Below, one piece after another: positions 1-8,654 of a stretch of 64,000 nucleotides of DNA (positions within the stretch are counted from its first letter, which is position 1; each line of letters begins with the position of its first letter). The translations under genes and the position numbers were made by a program. The stretch comes from Paenarthrobacter sp. PH39-S1 (GTDB lineage Bacteria; Actinomycetota; Actinomycetes; Actinomycetales; Micrococcaceae): positions 1 through 64,000 of the forward strand of contig NZ_JASISR010000020.1 of NCBI RefSeq assembly GCF_030063245.1. Reading direction: 5' to 3'. The notes under the pieces were generated by a model, which was not told the origin of the DNA, did not search any database, and saw nothing but the letters and a program-made list of their open reading frames with translations.

Positions 1-104
1 TGAACAGGTGTCCTTCTCTGTCTGGAAAATTTTGGCTTCGCAACTACTATTTTCCCAGCTCAAGGGGCACTTGTTCGGTTTAACACACCCCTGTCAAAAA
101 GTTC

Positions 105-515
105 TTACTCGCGGATCCGGGTCTGAATCGAGGAATTCGCGGCCGCTACCGTTCGCCCGATTGCAGCAAAAGGAACCTTGTGGGAGATCAGCAGAATGGG
201 GAACCCCCGGCGGTCCGCCTCATCCAACATTGCCTGCGATAGCGGCGGAGACATCAACTCGTCGCCAATGGCGATGGCCGCCAGCCGTGAATCGTCGAGG
301 CGGCCAATGAACGAAACCTGCTCCCCTGCACCGCTGGGGACACAGAGCCCTACGGTCATGAGAAGCTCATCCGGGCCAAGCCACTGAGTGGGATCAGGCA
401 TTTCACAGCTGTGAGCCCAGACAACTTCGCGGTCCAGGCCTCCCGCCCCCGCGACGACCCGGCTGCCCAGGGCTGGTATGTCCGTCAGGCTCCGGATGCG
501 CAGCGGCTCATTCAT
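105..515 (-). pseudogene. Truncated PucR-type regulator, N-terminal fragment
   Basis: The 136 residues match only the N-terminal PucR (purine catabolism regulator) sensing domain: the GPDELLMTVG segment near residue 48, alternating beta/alpha units, and a final PFAAIGRTVAAAN helix. The usual middle region and the C-terminal HTH_30 domain (another 250-450 residues) are absent, and translation stops at IQTRIRE. Bases 1-104 beyond the stop show no continuation of the family. The start at 515 is preceded by an AGGA-like site. It diverges from the MFS gene at 665, the usual arrangement for a regulator and its target, so it probably once controlled that transporter. What is seen is a fragment; loss of DNA binding is inferred. 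Confidence 0.7.
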
Positions 516-664
516 TCTCTGATCCTACTCATGTATGAACATTCGGCGGAATTCATACAACTGTCTAATAGTGCGGTCCGGCGCCTATGGGTAATGTCGA
601 CCGAGGCATCAACCGTGATTTCCATCACGCAATAATGCAAACCCCACCTGTCAAAGGAGACGTT

Positions 665-2068
665 ATGGATTCCCTGGCCATCATGGATGAGGCACCCGTC
701 TCGAAATTCCATAAAAAACTTCTGCTCGCTTGTTGCGGCGGACCGTTCCTCGACGGATACGTCTTGAGCATCATCGGGATCGCGTTGATAGGTATTAAGG
801 CGGATTTCAATCTCGGCAGCGTGGAAGTCGGGCTCATCGGCGCGGCCTCGCTCGTGGGCATTCTGTTCGGCGCGACGATCTTCGGCAACCTGACCGACAG
901 GATCGGACGCGAAAAGATGTATGCCCTCGACCTCACGGTGCTGGTCGCTGCATGCTTTCTCTCAACGTTTATCCAGCTCGGATGGCAGCTGATAATCCTG
1001 CGCTTCATCCTTGGGCTGGCCATCGGTGCCGACTATCCGATCGCAACGTCCCTGTTGACAGAGTTCACGCCGACGAAAAAACGCGGCTACATGATCGGCA
1101 TGGCGGCCTTCTCATGGTCCCTGGGGGCGGGCTTTGCATACGTGGTTGGCACCACGGTGGTGGTTTCCACCGGCGGCTACGGCGCCTGGCGCTGGTTGTT
1201 GCTCAGCAGCGCGATTTTAGGCGTAATCGTCGTGGCCCTGCGGCGGGGGATCCCGGAATCCCCGCGCTGGCTGCTCCTGAAGGGGCGCGTCGCCGAGGCC
1301 GAAAAGGTAGTCGAAGCTGTCTACGGCAGGAAACTCAATCTCTCGACTCAGACGTCCGTAAACAAGCAGGAGGAGATGACGGGCCGGGCCGCCTTCAAGG
1401 CAATTGTCTCCGGCGGTTATCTCAAGCGGACAATTATGTGCGGGACTCTCTATTTGACGCAGATCACCCCCCAGTACGCGCTGCTCACGTTCAGCCCACT
1501 GATACTGGCAGGCTTCGGCATCGCCGACGGACCGCTGGGTCTCGTCGGTGAGCTGACCATTACCATCCTCTTCGCGGTCGGTTGCCTTCCGGCCATGAAA
1601 CTGGTGGAAACAAAGGGACGCCGGCCCATGACCGTGATCCCGTTTGCCTTGATGCTGCTCCCGCTGGTGGCACTTTGGCTCTTCCCGAATGGCCCCCTCT
1701 GGTTCGTTATTTTTGCGTTCTGCTTCTACGCATTCACGTCAGGCGGTCCGAATATCACGGAGTGGATCTACCCGAACGAACTGTTTCCCACCGAGATCCG
1801 TGCCACCGCCGTTGGCGTCTCCGTCGGCATCAGCCGGATCGGGGCGGCCACAGGTGTCTATCTACTGCCCATAAGCCTCGAGCAACTCGGAACAGGGACC
1901 ACCATGATGTTCGGCGCAATTTTGACTCTCGTCGGTTTGCTCGTCTGCTACGCCTGGGCGCCCGAAACCAAAGGCAGAAGCCTTGAAGACACCTCCGGGC
2001 TTCCTGTCACCGAAGCTGAACGCGGCAAGGCTCCTGCGTTAATGGCATCGAATGCGCCGCAGGGCTAG
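665..2068 (+). CDS. MFS transporter, metabolite:H+ symporter type
   Basis: A 467-residue major facilitator protein with about 12 membrane segments, importing a small organic substrate. Family marks are the loop-2 motif NLTDRIGREKMY, the central RGIPESPRWLLLKGR segment and the C-terminal PETKGRSLED motif, typical of the sugar/aromatic-acid symporter branch. An ATG at 587 is in frame, but 665 is chosen because AAAGGAGA sits just upstream and the protein then begins close to the first membrane helix. It is divergent from the PucR fragment at 105-515. The substrate cannot be told from sequence; the next block suggests an organic acid or amino-acid derivative. Confidence 0.88.
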   Translation: MDSLAIMDEAPVSKFHKKLLLACCGGPFLDGYVLSIIGIALIGIKADFNLGSVEVGLIGAASLVGILFGATIFGNLTDRIGREKMYALDLTVLVAACFLSTFIQLGWQLIILRFILGLAIGADYPIATSLLTEFTPTKKRGYMIGMAAFSWSLGAGFAYVVGTTVVVSTGGYGAWRWLLLSSAILGVIVVALRRGIPESPRWLLLKGRVAEAEKVVEAVYGRKLNLSTQTSVNKQEEMTGRAAFKAIVSGGYLKRTIMCGTLYLTQITPQYALLTFSPLILAGFGIADGPLGLVGELTITILFAVGCLPAMKLVETKGRRPMTVIPFALMLLPLVALWLFPNGPLWFVIFAFCFYAFTSGGPNITEWIYPNELFPTEIRATAVGVSVGISRIGAATGVYLLPISLEQLGTGTTMMFGAILTLVGLLVCYAWAPETKGRSLEDTSGLPVTEAERGKAPALMASNAPQG

Positions 2069-2300
2069 CAATGTTGAGGCACGGACCCCCTCTCCGTCCC
2101 GAGCCGGGCTGCCGGCCCGCTGTCCGTCCTCGTCTCTTCCCTATCCTCGTTCCCCGACTCGGCTCCCGGCACGGGCTCCCCACCCCCGTTACGGCCCCGG
2201 ACTCGGCTGCGGTAATGCCCCGGGGCGTTCCCCGGCCCACCCCCCCGAGCCTGGCCGACAGGCGGGCATTAGCCTGCGCGGAGGAACGTTCGGCCGCTTG

Positions 2301-2687
2301 TTATACGCACCTGGCAGCAATAGTGGCAAAGTAGACGGCCAGATCCGAGATCTCCACGTTGGCCAGCCGCTGAAGCCGGGCATGCAGCAGGGAGGTGTGG
2401 GTGGTCTCGGCTGCCCTGACGAAGCTGCCGCCCTCACGGCTGCGCCGTGTCTCCACCGATTCGGCCCCGCCCAGCGCGCCCAGGCCCTCCCGCGCGGTGA
2501 CCACGGCGTCACCAAGACGCTTCGCCAGTTATGCTTCGCTGGGCAGACGCGCCGGGGCAAGGACACCGAGAATGATCGCATCCGTCAGCGGTTGGGCCAC
2601 CTGCTCGGCCGGCCCGCCGCCGGCCAGTTGCGCGAAACCGCCGATCTGGCCCCGGGGCCGCAGGCGGCCGGTTTCTCGGGCCGGCAT
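2301..2687 (-). pseudogene. GntR/FadR-type regulator with premature stop and lost C-terminus
   Basis: The minus strand encodes a winged-helix of the GntR/FadR type in one unbroken frame: QPLTDAIILGVLAPARLPSEA, then a TAA stop at 2529-2531, then LAKRLGDAVVTAREGLGALG and ETRRSREGGSFVRA. Family proteins have Glu at the stop position (PSEAELAKRLG), so a GAA to TAA change is the simplest explanation. A start of the FCD effector domain follows (ISDLAVYFATIAARC), but the frame ends at 2301, so most of the effector domain is gone. It lies divergent to the CoA-transferase at 2969 and probably once regulated it. Confidence 0.72.
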
Positions 2688-2968
2688 CTGCTTCCATAGG
2701 TTTACCTCAGCCGACGCAAAGTGCGGCCAATCCGTCGCAGGCGGATCTGATTCCGGTGGATCTGAATGGCCAATCAACGACGAGCGAATGCGCCGGTAGG
2801 CCGATTGACCAATACTGGATAGAACGTCCAATGAGGATCCCTAAGACCGTTGCTAAGCTTCCAAACCACCGGACGTGACAAGCCGGACGCCACAAGACAG
2901 AAGGACAAGGCAGCCCCTTCCTGCCCTGCATCCTTGGAGATGCAGCCCGTACAGCAAAAAGGACACAA

Positions 2969-4147
2969 ATGCTCCCCTCCGCGCATTGCGCAGAACCGTC
3001 AGCCGGCCCGCTCGATGGAATCGTCGTCGCCGATTTTTCCCGCGTCCTGGCCGGTCCGCTGGCCACCATGAATTTGGCCGATCTGGGCGCCCGTGTGATC
3101 AAAGTCGAGCGGCCCGGGACCGGGGATGACACCCGCCATTGGGGGCCGCCGTTTTCCGCGACGGGGGCAACGTATTTTGAAAGCGTCAACCGCAATAAGG
3201 AATCCGTCTGCCTGGATCTTGCCGACCCAGCCGACCGGAAGCTGGCGCGCAGCCTCGCGCTCAGGGCCGATGTCATCGTCGAGAACTTCATGGTGGGCGG
3301 AATGGAAAAGCTCGGGCTCGGCTATGAGGGGCTCGCGGCGGAGAATCCTGGTCTGGTTTATGCCTCGATCACCGGATTCGGCAGCGCCGGCGGTGCGGCG
3401 CTGCCGGGCTACGATTTCATTGTCCAGGCACTGGGCGGTCTGATGAGTATTACCGGGGAAGCCGACGGCGGCCCGGTCAAGGCCGGCGTTGCGCTGGTCG
3501 ACGTGCTCACCGCCAAGGACGCCGCCATCGGCATCCTCGCCGCGCTCACCGCGCGCAGATCCACCGGACGCGGGGCGCGGCTGGAACTGAATCTGCTCTC
3601 CAGCCTGCAGGGGGCACTGGCCAACCAGGCCCAGGCATATCTGGGCGCGGGCAAAATCCCCGGCCGGATGGGCAACGACCACCCGTCGATCGTGCCCTAC
3701 CAACTGCTCCAATGCGCCGACGGGCCGTTGGCAGTGGCCTGCGGCAATGACGGTCAGTTTGCCCGGCTCACGGCGGTGCTGGGGCGCGAGGAGTTGGCCG
3801 TCGATCCACGGTTCTCCATCAATAGCTCACGCGTTGCGCACCGGCTGGAGCTGGTGGAACTGCTGGAGGGCGTGCTGAGCAGCGCGCCGGCGGAAATTTG
3901 GCAGGCCAAGCTGACCGGCGCGGGGGTCCCGGCCGGCCAGGTGGCTACCATCGCCGAGGGCCTGAACTTCGCGGAGTCGCTGGGCCTTGGGCCAGTCATT
4001 GACGTCCGGAACCCGGCGGGCGAAACGGTCGGGCGGCAGGTCCGCCATCCGATCACGTGGACGCCCCCGCTGCCGCCGCGTACTCAGGCCCCGCCGGCTC
4101 TGGGAGCCGATGACAAGGCCATCCGCAGCTGGCTTTCGGCGGATTAG
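2969..4147 (+). CDS. CaiB/BaiF (class III) CoA-transferase
   Basis: A 392-residue class III CoA-transferase that moves CoA between acyl-CoA and a free carboxylic acid in the cytoplasm. Seen: N-terminal GIVVADFSRVLAGP, LGARVIKVERPGTGD near residues 39-53, the VENFMVGGMEKLGLGY stretch, and Asp178 in VALVDVLTA at the place of the family's catalytic aspartate. AAAAGGA lies about seven bases before the ATG. Length is normal for the family. With the aminotransferase, aldehyde dehydrogenase and glutaryl-CoA-dehydrogenase-like genes nearby, a succinyl-CoA:glutarate CoA-transferase role (the SUGCT reaction) is an attractive inference; other dicarboxylates are possible. Confidence 0.85.
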   Translation: MLPSAHCAEPSAGPLDGIVVADFSRVLAGPLATMNLADLGARVIKVERPGTGDDTRHWGPPFSATGATYFESVNRNKESVCLDLADPADRKLARSLALRADVIVENFMVGGMEKLGLGYEGLAAENPGLVYASITGFGSAGGAALPGYDFIVQALGGLMSITGEADGGPVKAGVALVDVLTAKDAAIGILAALTARRSTGRGARLELNLLSSLQGALANQAQAYLGAGKIPGRMGNDHPSIVPYQLLQCADGPLAVACGNDGQFARLTAVLGREELAVDPRFSINSSRVAHRLELVELLEGVLSSAPAEIWQAKLTGAGVPAGQVATIAEGLNFAESLGLGPVIDVRNPAGETVGRQVRHPITWTPPLPPRTQAPPALGADDKAIRSWLSAD

Positions 4148-4162
4148 AAACGGATTGCGGCT

Positions 4163-5890
4163 TCACCGCCCGGCGGGGCCTGGTACGGCCCGCAGCGACA
4201 GCCACAGATTGGCGGCGACGTCCGGATCGTCCAAGTCTGCGTTAAGAAGTCCGGCCGCTATGGCGATCCGGTGCCGGAGCGAATTCCTGTGCACGCCCAA
4301 TGCCCGAGCGGTGACTTCCCACTGCCCGCGGTGCCGCAGATAACTGCGCACGGTTTCCACCAGATCCGCCCGTGGGTAAGCCCGCAGCTGCGCCACCCAC
4401 TGCTCGGCCTGCCGGTCGGCCGGAGTGCTGCCGGCGCCGACCAGCTGCCCGGCGTCGGCCCGGCGGGCGGCATCGGTCAGCTCCGCGATATTGTCCGACG
4501 CGCGGTGCAGCGACATGGGCCGGCTCAGTGCGGCCGCCAGATCGGCGGGGAGCGCGCGCGGGGTCAACCGGGCCGAGGCGTTTGGTCCCCACGAATTGGC
4601 CGCCGACCCCGGCTGCAGCTGTCGCCGCCGGCCGGCAGTTGAATCGGACGCTGCCTCCGGGCCGCGCCAAGCCGGCCCGGCGTCGCCCTCGACGGTGGTC
4701 TCCGCTGCGCTGCTCCACGGCGGCTCGGCGTCGAGGATCAGCACGGTCAGGCCGCCGGACGTGTACCCCAATCCGGAGGCGCGCACCGCCGGAATGAGTC
4801 CTGACCAGGGATCCCCCTGTGCCAGCGAGGCCAAACCGTCCAGCGTTCCCGGGATATTCAGGGCGCCTGCAAATCCAGCTGGGGCGCCGGCGGAGGCGAC
4901 GGGGTTGCCCGCGGAGGCGACCACGTCGGAGGAGCCGGATCCGTCGAAGGCGTCCGGTCCGGCCCGGATGACCAGGAGCCGGACCTGCTCCGGCGGCGGA
5001 GCCATGCCTAGATCCGCCGCGAGCGCACGCCCGGCTTCCACATGTCCTTTCAGGATCATCTTGGCGACCGCGGCCCCCAGTGCCGCGCGCGTACTGGCCA
5101 TTTCCAGTTCCTGCTGCGCCTTGAGCGAGAGCAGGACGCAGACCGTCAGAATGACCTGCCGGTCAGCTTTGGTCAGCTTCCGGACGGCGCCGATGGCCAG
5201 GAAACCGGCGATCTGCTGCCCCACCAGGACGGGATATTCGACGACGTCGGTCCCGTGCAGCGCGAATGTTGCAGCCGAGTAAGTGGTCGCCATGTTTAGC
5301 CGCGAGGTCTCCTGCCGGAGCTGCGGAACAACACCCAGCGCCGTGGCCGGCCAGATGGTCGCCGGCCCGTCCGGCGACGGCAGGTACACCACCCAGCCGC
5401 CGAGGGCCTGGGCCAGTGCCTTCACCACCGAGATCAGGGCATCCGGGCGCGTGGCCGCGCGGGCCAGTGCTGTTTGGGTTCCGAGACTGGCCGCCAGGTC
5501 CGCTTGTCCGCCGCGGGCCATCAGGTCCCAGTAGGCGCGCGAAACGGTCATGAAGGGTGTGCCCGCCGGGACAACCAGCAGCGGCATGCCCTCAGTTTCG
5601 CAGGCGGCCGTCAGTGCCCCCGGCACCACGTCGATACCCGCACCCAATCCCAGACCAAGAGCGGCTATGTTCCGTTCCACCAGCCGCCGCACATATCGCA
5701 GCACGTTCTCCGCGCTGCCCGAGACGGGGATGCCCGTGGTCAGCAGCAGCTCACCACCCTCCAGATACGGCGTGGGATCCTCGAGCTCCGAAATGTGCAC
5801 GCCGGAGATCTGCCGGCGTGCCGGTTCTGTTCCGGTGGCCGGGCGGAGCGAGCCGCCGAGGCTACCGCACAGCTGCGCCAAGCTGATCAT
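4163..5890 (-). CDS. PucR family transcriptional regulator
   Basis: A 575-residue regulator with an N-terminal PucR sensing domain (residues about 1-130, with the GGELLLTTGIPV motif), a central GGDEF-like/coiled region, and a C-terminal PucR-type HTH (RADLVETVRSYLRHRGQWEV followed by LGVHRNSLRHRIAIAAGLL) near the end. The start at 5890 (MISLAQL) is preferred over a longer in-frame start because PucR domains begin this close to the terminus and a GAAAGGGA stretch lies upstream. It is convergent with the CoA-transferase and divergent from the aminotransferase at 6030 across 139 bp, so it is the likely local regulator, probably activating the aminotransferase-to-aldehyde-dehydrogenase operon. 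Confidence 0.88.
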   Translation of the reverse strand: MISLAQLCGSLGGSLRPATGTEPARRQISGVHISELEDPTPYLEGGELLLTTGIPVSGSAENVLRYVRRLVERNIAALGLGLGAGIDVVPGALTAACETEGMPLLVVPAGTPFMTVSRAYWDLMARGGQADLAASLGTQTALARAATRPDALISVVKALAQALGGWVVYLPSPDGPATIWPATALGVVPQLRQETSRLNMATTYSAATFALHGTDVVEYPVLVGQQIAGFLAIGAVRKLTKADRQVILTVCVLLSLKAQQELEMASTRAALGAAVAKMILKGHVEAGRALAADLGMAPPPEQVRLLVIRAGPDAFDGSGSSDVVASAGNPVASAGAPAGFAGALNIPGTLDGLASLAQGDPWSGLIPAVRASGLGYTSGGLTVLILDAEPPWSSAAETTVEGDAGPAWRGPEAASDSTAGRRRQLQPGSAANSWGPNASARLTPRALPADLAAALSRPMSLHRASDNIAELTDAARRADAGQLVGAGSTPADRQAEQWVAQLRAYPRADLVETVRSYLRHRGQWEVTARALGVHRNSLRHRIAIAAGLLNADLDDPDVAANLWLSLRAVPGPAGR

Positions 5891-6016
5891 GGTGGCTGTC
5901 CCTTTCCTACTGCGTCTCCTACTGCACCGGATCTTCTCCACCGTTAAGGGACAGTGTATCCAACAGCGGGGTCCAGTTTAGTCGATTCATCCAATGCCGG
6001 CGCCGCGTCGAGTGAC

Positions 6017-6022
6017 TAGTTT
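6017..6022 (+). promoter_or_regulatory. Candidate -10 box for a leaderless aminotransferase transcript
   Basis: TAGTTT fits the actinobacterial TANNNT -10 pattern and ends seven bases before the ATG at 6030. No Shine-Dalgarno sequence is visible there, so the mRNA may begin at the start codon itself. No good -35 box is seen. Confidence 0.35.
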
Positions 6023-6029
6023 GGATTCC

Positions 6030-7400
6030 ATGACAACCAGCCTGTCGCCGCTCCCCCAGTCCCGCCACCTTGCCACCGCGCTTCCCGGGCCCAAGTCGGC
6101 ACTGCTGCACAGTCAACGCGTGGAGCAGGTCACCAGCGGGTTCGGCATCACGCTGCCGGTCTTCATCGACCGTGCCGACCGCGGAATCCTGCAGGATGTG
6201 GACGGCAACCGGCTCGTCGATTTCGCTTCCGGGATAGCCGTTACAAGCGTGGGTGCGGCGAATCCGCAGGTCCGGGCCCGGGTGGCCGAACAGCTGGAAC
6301 GGTTCACGCACACCTGCTTCATGGTCACCGAATACGAGTCCTTCACCGAGGTGGCCGCCTGGCTCAACAAGCACACGCCCGGCGACTTCGAGAAGCGCAC
6401 CGCCCTGTTCTCCACCGGATCGGAGGCGGTGGAAAATGCCGTGAAAATCGCCCGCGCTGCCACCGGGCGACAGAAGGTGCTGGTCTTCGACGACGCCTAT
6501 CACGGCCGCACCATGCTCACCATGGCGATGACCGCCAAGGAGAACCCCTACAAGAAGAACTTCGGCCCGTTCCCCACCGACGTGTACCGCGCACCCATGG
6601 CCGCGCCGCTGCGGTGGTCGACGGGCGCGCACAACGCCACGGCTGAGGCGTTGGCCGGCGTGGAGCAGACACTTGCCGAACACGACGCGGAGAACTTTGC
6701 CGCCATGGTCATTGAACCCATTCAGGGCGAGGGCGGTTTCATTGTTCCGTCGTCAGGCTTCCTGACCGGTCTGCGGCAGATCGCCACCCGCCACGGCATC
6801 GTCTTCGTGATTGATGAGATCCAGGCCGGCATGGGCCGCACGGGTGCCCTCTTCGCGAGCGAGCATGAAGGCGTGGTAGGGGATCTGATCCTCACCGCCA
6901 AGGCGCTGGCCGGCGGGCTGCCGCTCAGCGCGGTGACCGGCCGCGCCGAGCTGATGAACGCTGTCCACACCGGTGGCTTGGGCGGCACCTACGCCGGCAA
7001 TCCGCTGGCCTGCGCGGCGGCTTTGGGCGTCTTCGAGGCATTCGCCGATGGCACCCTGCTGGCGAACGCGCGCGCCATTGAAGCAACGGCCCGGGCTGCC
7101 CTCGAACCGTTACTCACCGGCACCGCCATCGTTGCCGAGGTGCGCGGGCGCGGAGCCATGCTGGCCGTCGAATTCGCCGATCAGGATACGCTGGAGCCGC
7201 TACCGGACCTTGCCAAGGCCATTGCCCAACGCTGCCACGAGCAAGGGGTCTTGGTGCTGGTCTGCGGCACCTACGGCAATGTGATCAGATTGCTGCCGCC
7301 GCTGGTGATCGGCGAGGAACTGCTGGCCGACGGTCTCCAGGTTCTTGCCGAAAGCATCCTGGCGGCGGACCGCGAGCCGGTTGCCGCCGTCGTCGTTTAG
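6030..7400 (+). CDS. gabT: 4-aminobutyrate/5-aminovalerate aminotransferase (GabT-like)
   Basis: A 456-residue class III PLP aminotransferase that transfers the omega-amino group of 4-aminobutyrate (or 5-aminovalerate) to 2-oxoglutarate. Seen: FSTGSEAVENAVKIAR near residues 128-142 for cofactor phosphate binding, AYHGRT, IDEIQAGMGRTG near 261-272, and the Schiff-base lysine Lys291 in LTAKALAGGLPLSA. An upstream in-frame ATG (5994) exists, but family N-termini favour 6030. It starts an operon with the acyl-CoA dehydrogenase (54 bp gap) and aldehyde dehydrogenase (29 bp gap). That company fits 5-aminovalerate use (DavT role) at least as well as GABA use. Confidence 0.85.
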   Translation: MTTSLSPLPQSRHLATALPGPKSALLHSQRVEQVTSGFGITLPVFIDRADRGILQDVDGNRLVDFASGIAVTSVGAANPQVRARVAEQLERFTHTCFMVTEYESFTEVAAWLNKHTPGDFEKRTALFSTGSEAVENAVKIARAATGRQKVLVFDDAYHGRTMLTMAMTAKENPYKKNFGPFPTDVYRAPMAAPLRWSTGAHNATAEALAGVEQTLAEHDAENFAAMVIEPIQGEGGFIVPSSGFLTGLRQIATRHGIVFVIDEIQAGMGRTGALFASEHEGVVGDLILTAKALAGGLPLSAVTGRAELMNAVHTGGLGGTYAGNPLACAAALGVFEAFADGTLLANARAIEATARAALEPLLTGTAIVAEVRGRGAMLAVEFADQDTLEPLPDLAKAIAQRCHEQGVLVLVCGTYGNVIRLLPPLVIGEELLADGLQVLAESILAADREPVAAVVV

Positions 7401-7453
7401 CCGGCCGGCCGCACCCGCAACTCAGCCGTCCCTCCCCACAGAAAGCAAAAACC

Positions 7454-8626
7454 ATGCCAGATGCAGTTGATCTGATCAATATTGATTCCCTCCTCAGCGC
7501 GGACGAAATTGAGCTTCGCCGGTCCGTCCGTGCGTTCGTGGACACTGAAATCAAACCCAACATCGCCGGCTGGTACGAGGACGCTGTCTTCCCTCTGGAC
7601 ATCGTTCCGGAAATGGCCAAGCTGGGGCTCCTCGGCATGCACCTGAAGGGTTACGGCTGCGCCGGCCGATCCGCCGTCGACTACGGTCTTGCCGGCATGG
7701 AACTCGAGGCCGGCGACTCCGGTCTGCGCACCTTCGTCAGCGTGCAGGGTTCGCTGGCCATGAGCGCCATCCACAAACACGGCTCGGAGGAGCAGAAGAA
7801 CGAATGGCTGCCGCAGATGGCCGAGGGTGTTGCGATCGGCTGCTTCGGCCTGACCGAACCCACTGCCGGCTCCGACCCGGGCGCCATGAAAACCTTCGCC
7901 CGCCGGGACGGCGGCGGCTCGGACGCGGACTGGGTCATCAACGGCAGCAAGCGCTGGATCGGCCTGGCCTCCGTCGCCAAGGTTGCCATTATCTGGGCGC
8001 AGACCGAGGACGGCGTCCGCGGCTTTGTCGTCCCCACCGACACCCAGGGTTTGACCGCGACCCCGATCGAGCCCAAGCTTTCCATGCGCGCCTCGATCCA
8101 GTGCGACATCGAACTCTCCGACGTCCGCCTGCCCGCCGACGCCGTGCTCCCGCACGCCAAGGGACTGCGCGGGCCGTTTGAGTGCCTCAACGAGGCCCGC
8201 TACGGCATCATCTGGGGAGCCATGGGTGCCGCCCGGGACAGCTACCTCGCGGCTCTGGAGTACGCCAAGGAGCGCTTGCAGTTCGACAAACCGCTGGCCG
8301 GGTACCAGCTCACGCAGGAAAAACTCGTCAACATGGCGCTGGAAATCAATAAGGGCACGCTGCTGGCACTGCATCTGGGAAGGCTCAAGGATGCCGGGCA
8401 GCTGAGCCCGCACCAGATCTCCGTGGGCAAGCTCAACAACTGCCGGGAGGCCATCACGATCTGCCGCGACGCCCGGGCCATCCTTGGCGGCAACGGCATC
8501 ACGCTGGACTACTCCCCGCTGCGCCATGCGAACAACCTGGAATCCGTCCGCACCTACGAGGGAACCGACGAGGTGCACACCCTGATCCTGGGCCAGCACA
8601 TCACCGGCATCCCTGCCTTCCGCTAA
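7454..8626 (+). CDS. gcdH: Acyl-CoA dehydrogenase, glutaryl-CoA dehydrogenase-like
   Basis: A 390-residue FAD-dependent acyl-CoA dehydrogenase. Seen: GCFGLTEPTAGSDPGAM (flavin-binding signature), NGSKRWIGLASVA, ARYGIIWGAMGAA and, near the C-terminus, YEGTDEVH with the catalytic-base candidate Glu369. These segments match the glutaryl-CoA dehydrogenase subgroup, which oxidises and decarboxylates glutaryl-CoA to crotonyl-CoA. The YEGTxxVH form and the gene's place between an omega-aminotransferase and an aldehyde dehydrogenase support this. A related short- or branched-chain acyl-CoA substrate is not excluded. Confidence 0.8.
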   Translation: MPDAVDLINIDSLLSADEIELRRSVRAFVDTEIKPNIAGWYEDAVFPLDIVPEMAKLGLLGMHLKGYGCAGRSAVDYGLAGMELEAGDSGLRTFVSVQGSLAMSAIHKHGSEEQKNEWLPQMAEGVAIGCFGLTEPTAGSDPGAMKTFARRDGGGSDADWVINGSKRWIGLASVAKVAIIWAQTEDGVRGFVVPTDTQGLTATPIEPKLSMRASIQCDIELSDVRLPADAVLPHAKGLRGPFECLNEARYGIIWGAMGAARDSYLAALEYAKERLQFDKPLAGYQLTQEKLVNMALEINKGTLLALHLGRLKDAGQLSPHQISVGKLNNCREAITICRDARAILGGNGITLDYSPLRHANNLESVRTYEGTDEVHTLILGQHITGIPAFR

Positions 8627-8654
8627 GAACGCCTTCCCCTAAGAAAGAGGGACC

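Noticed and set aside
111-150. BamHI, EcoRI and NotI-like sites in a row, resembling a cloning adapter
   Set aside because: The minus-strand translation through the sites (GRTVAAANSSIQT) is natural PucR-type sequence, so the sites are a high-GC coincidence; only the last residues before the stop are doubtful.
2709-2968. Possible additional gene between the GntR relic and the CoA-transferase
   Set aside because: Short frames only, with no family resemblance; treated as the control region.
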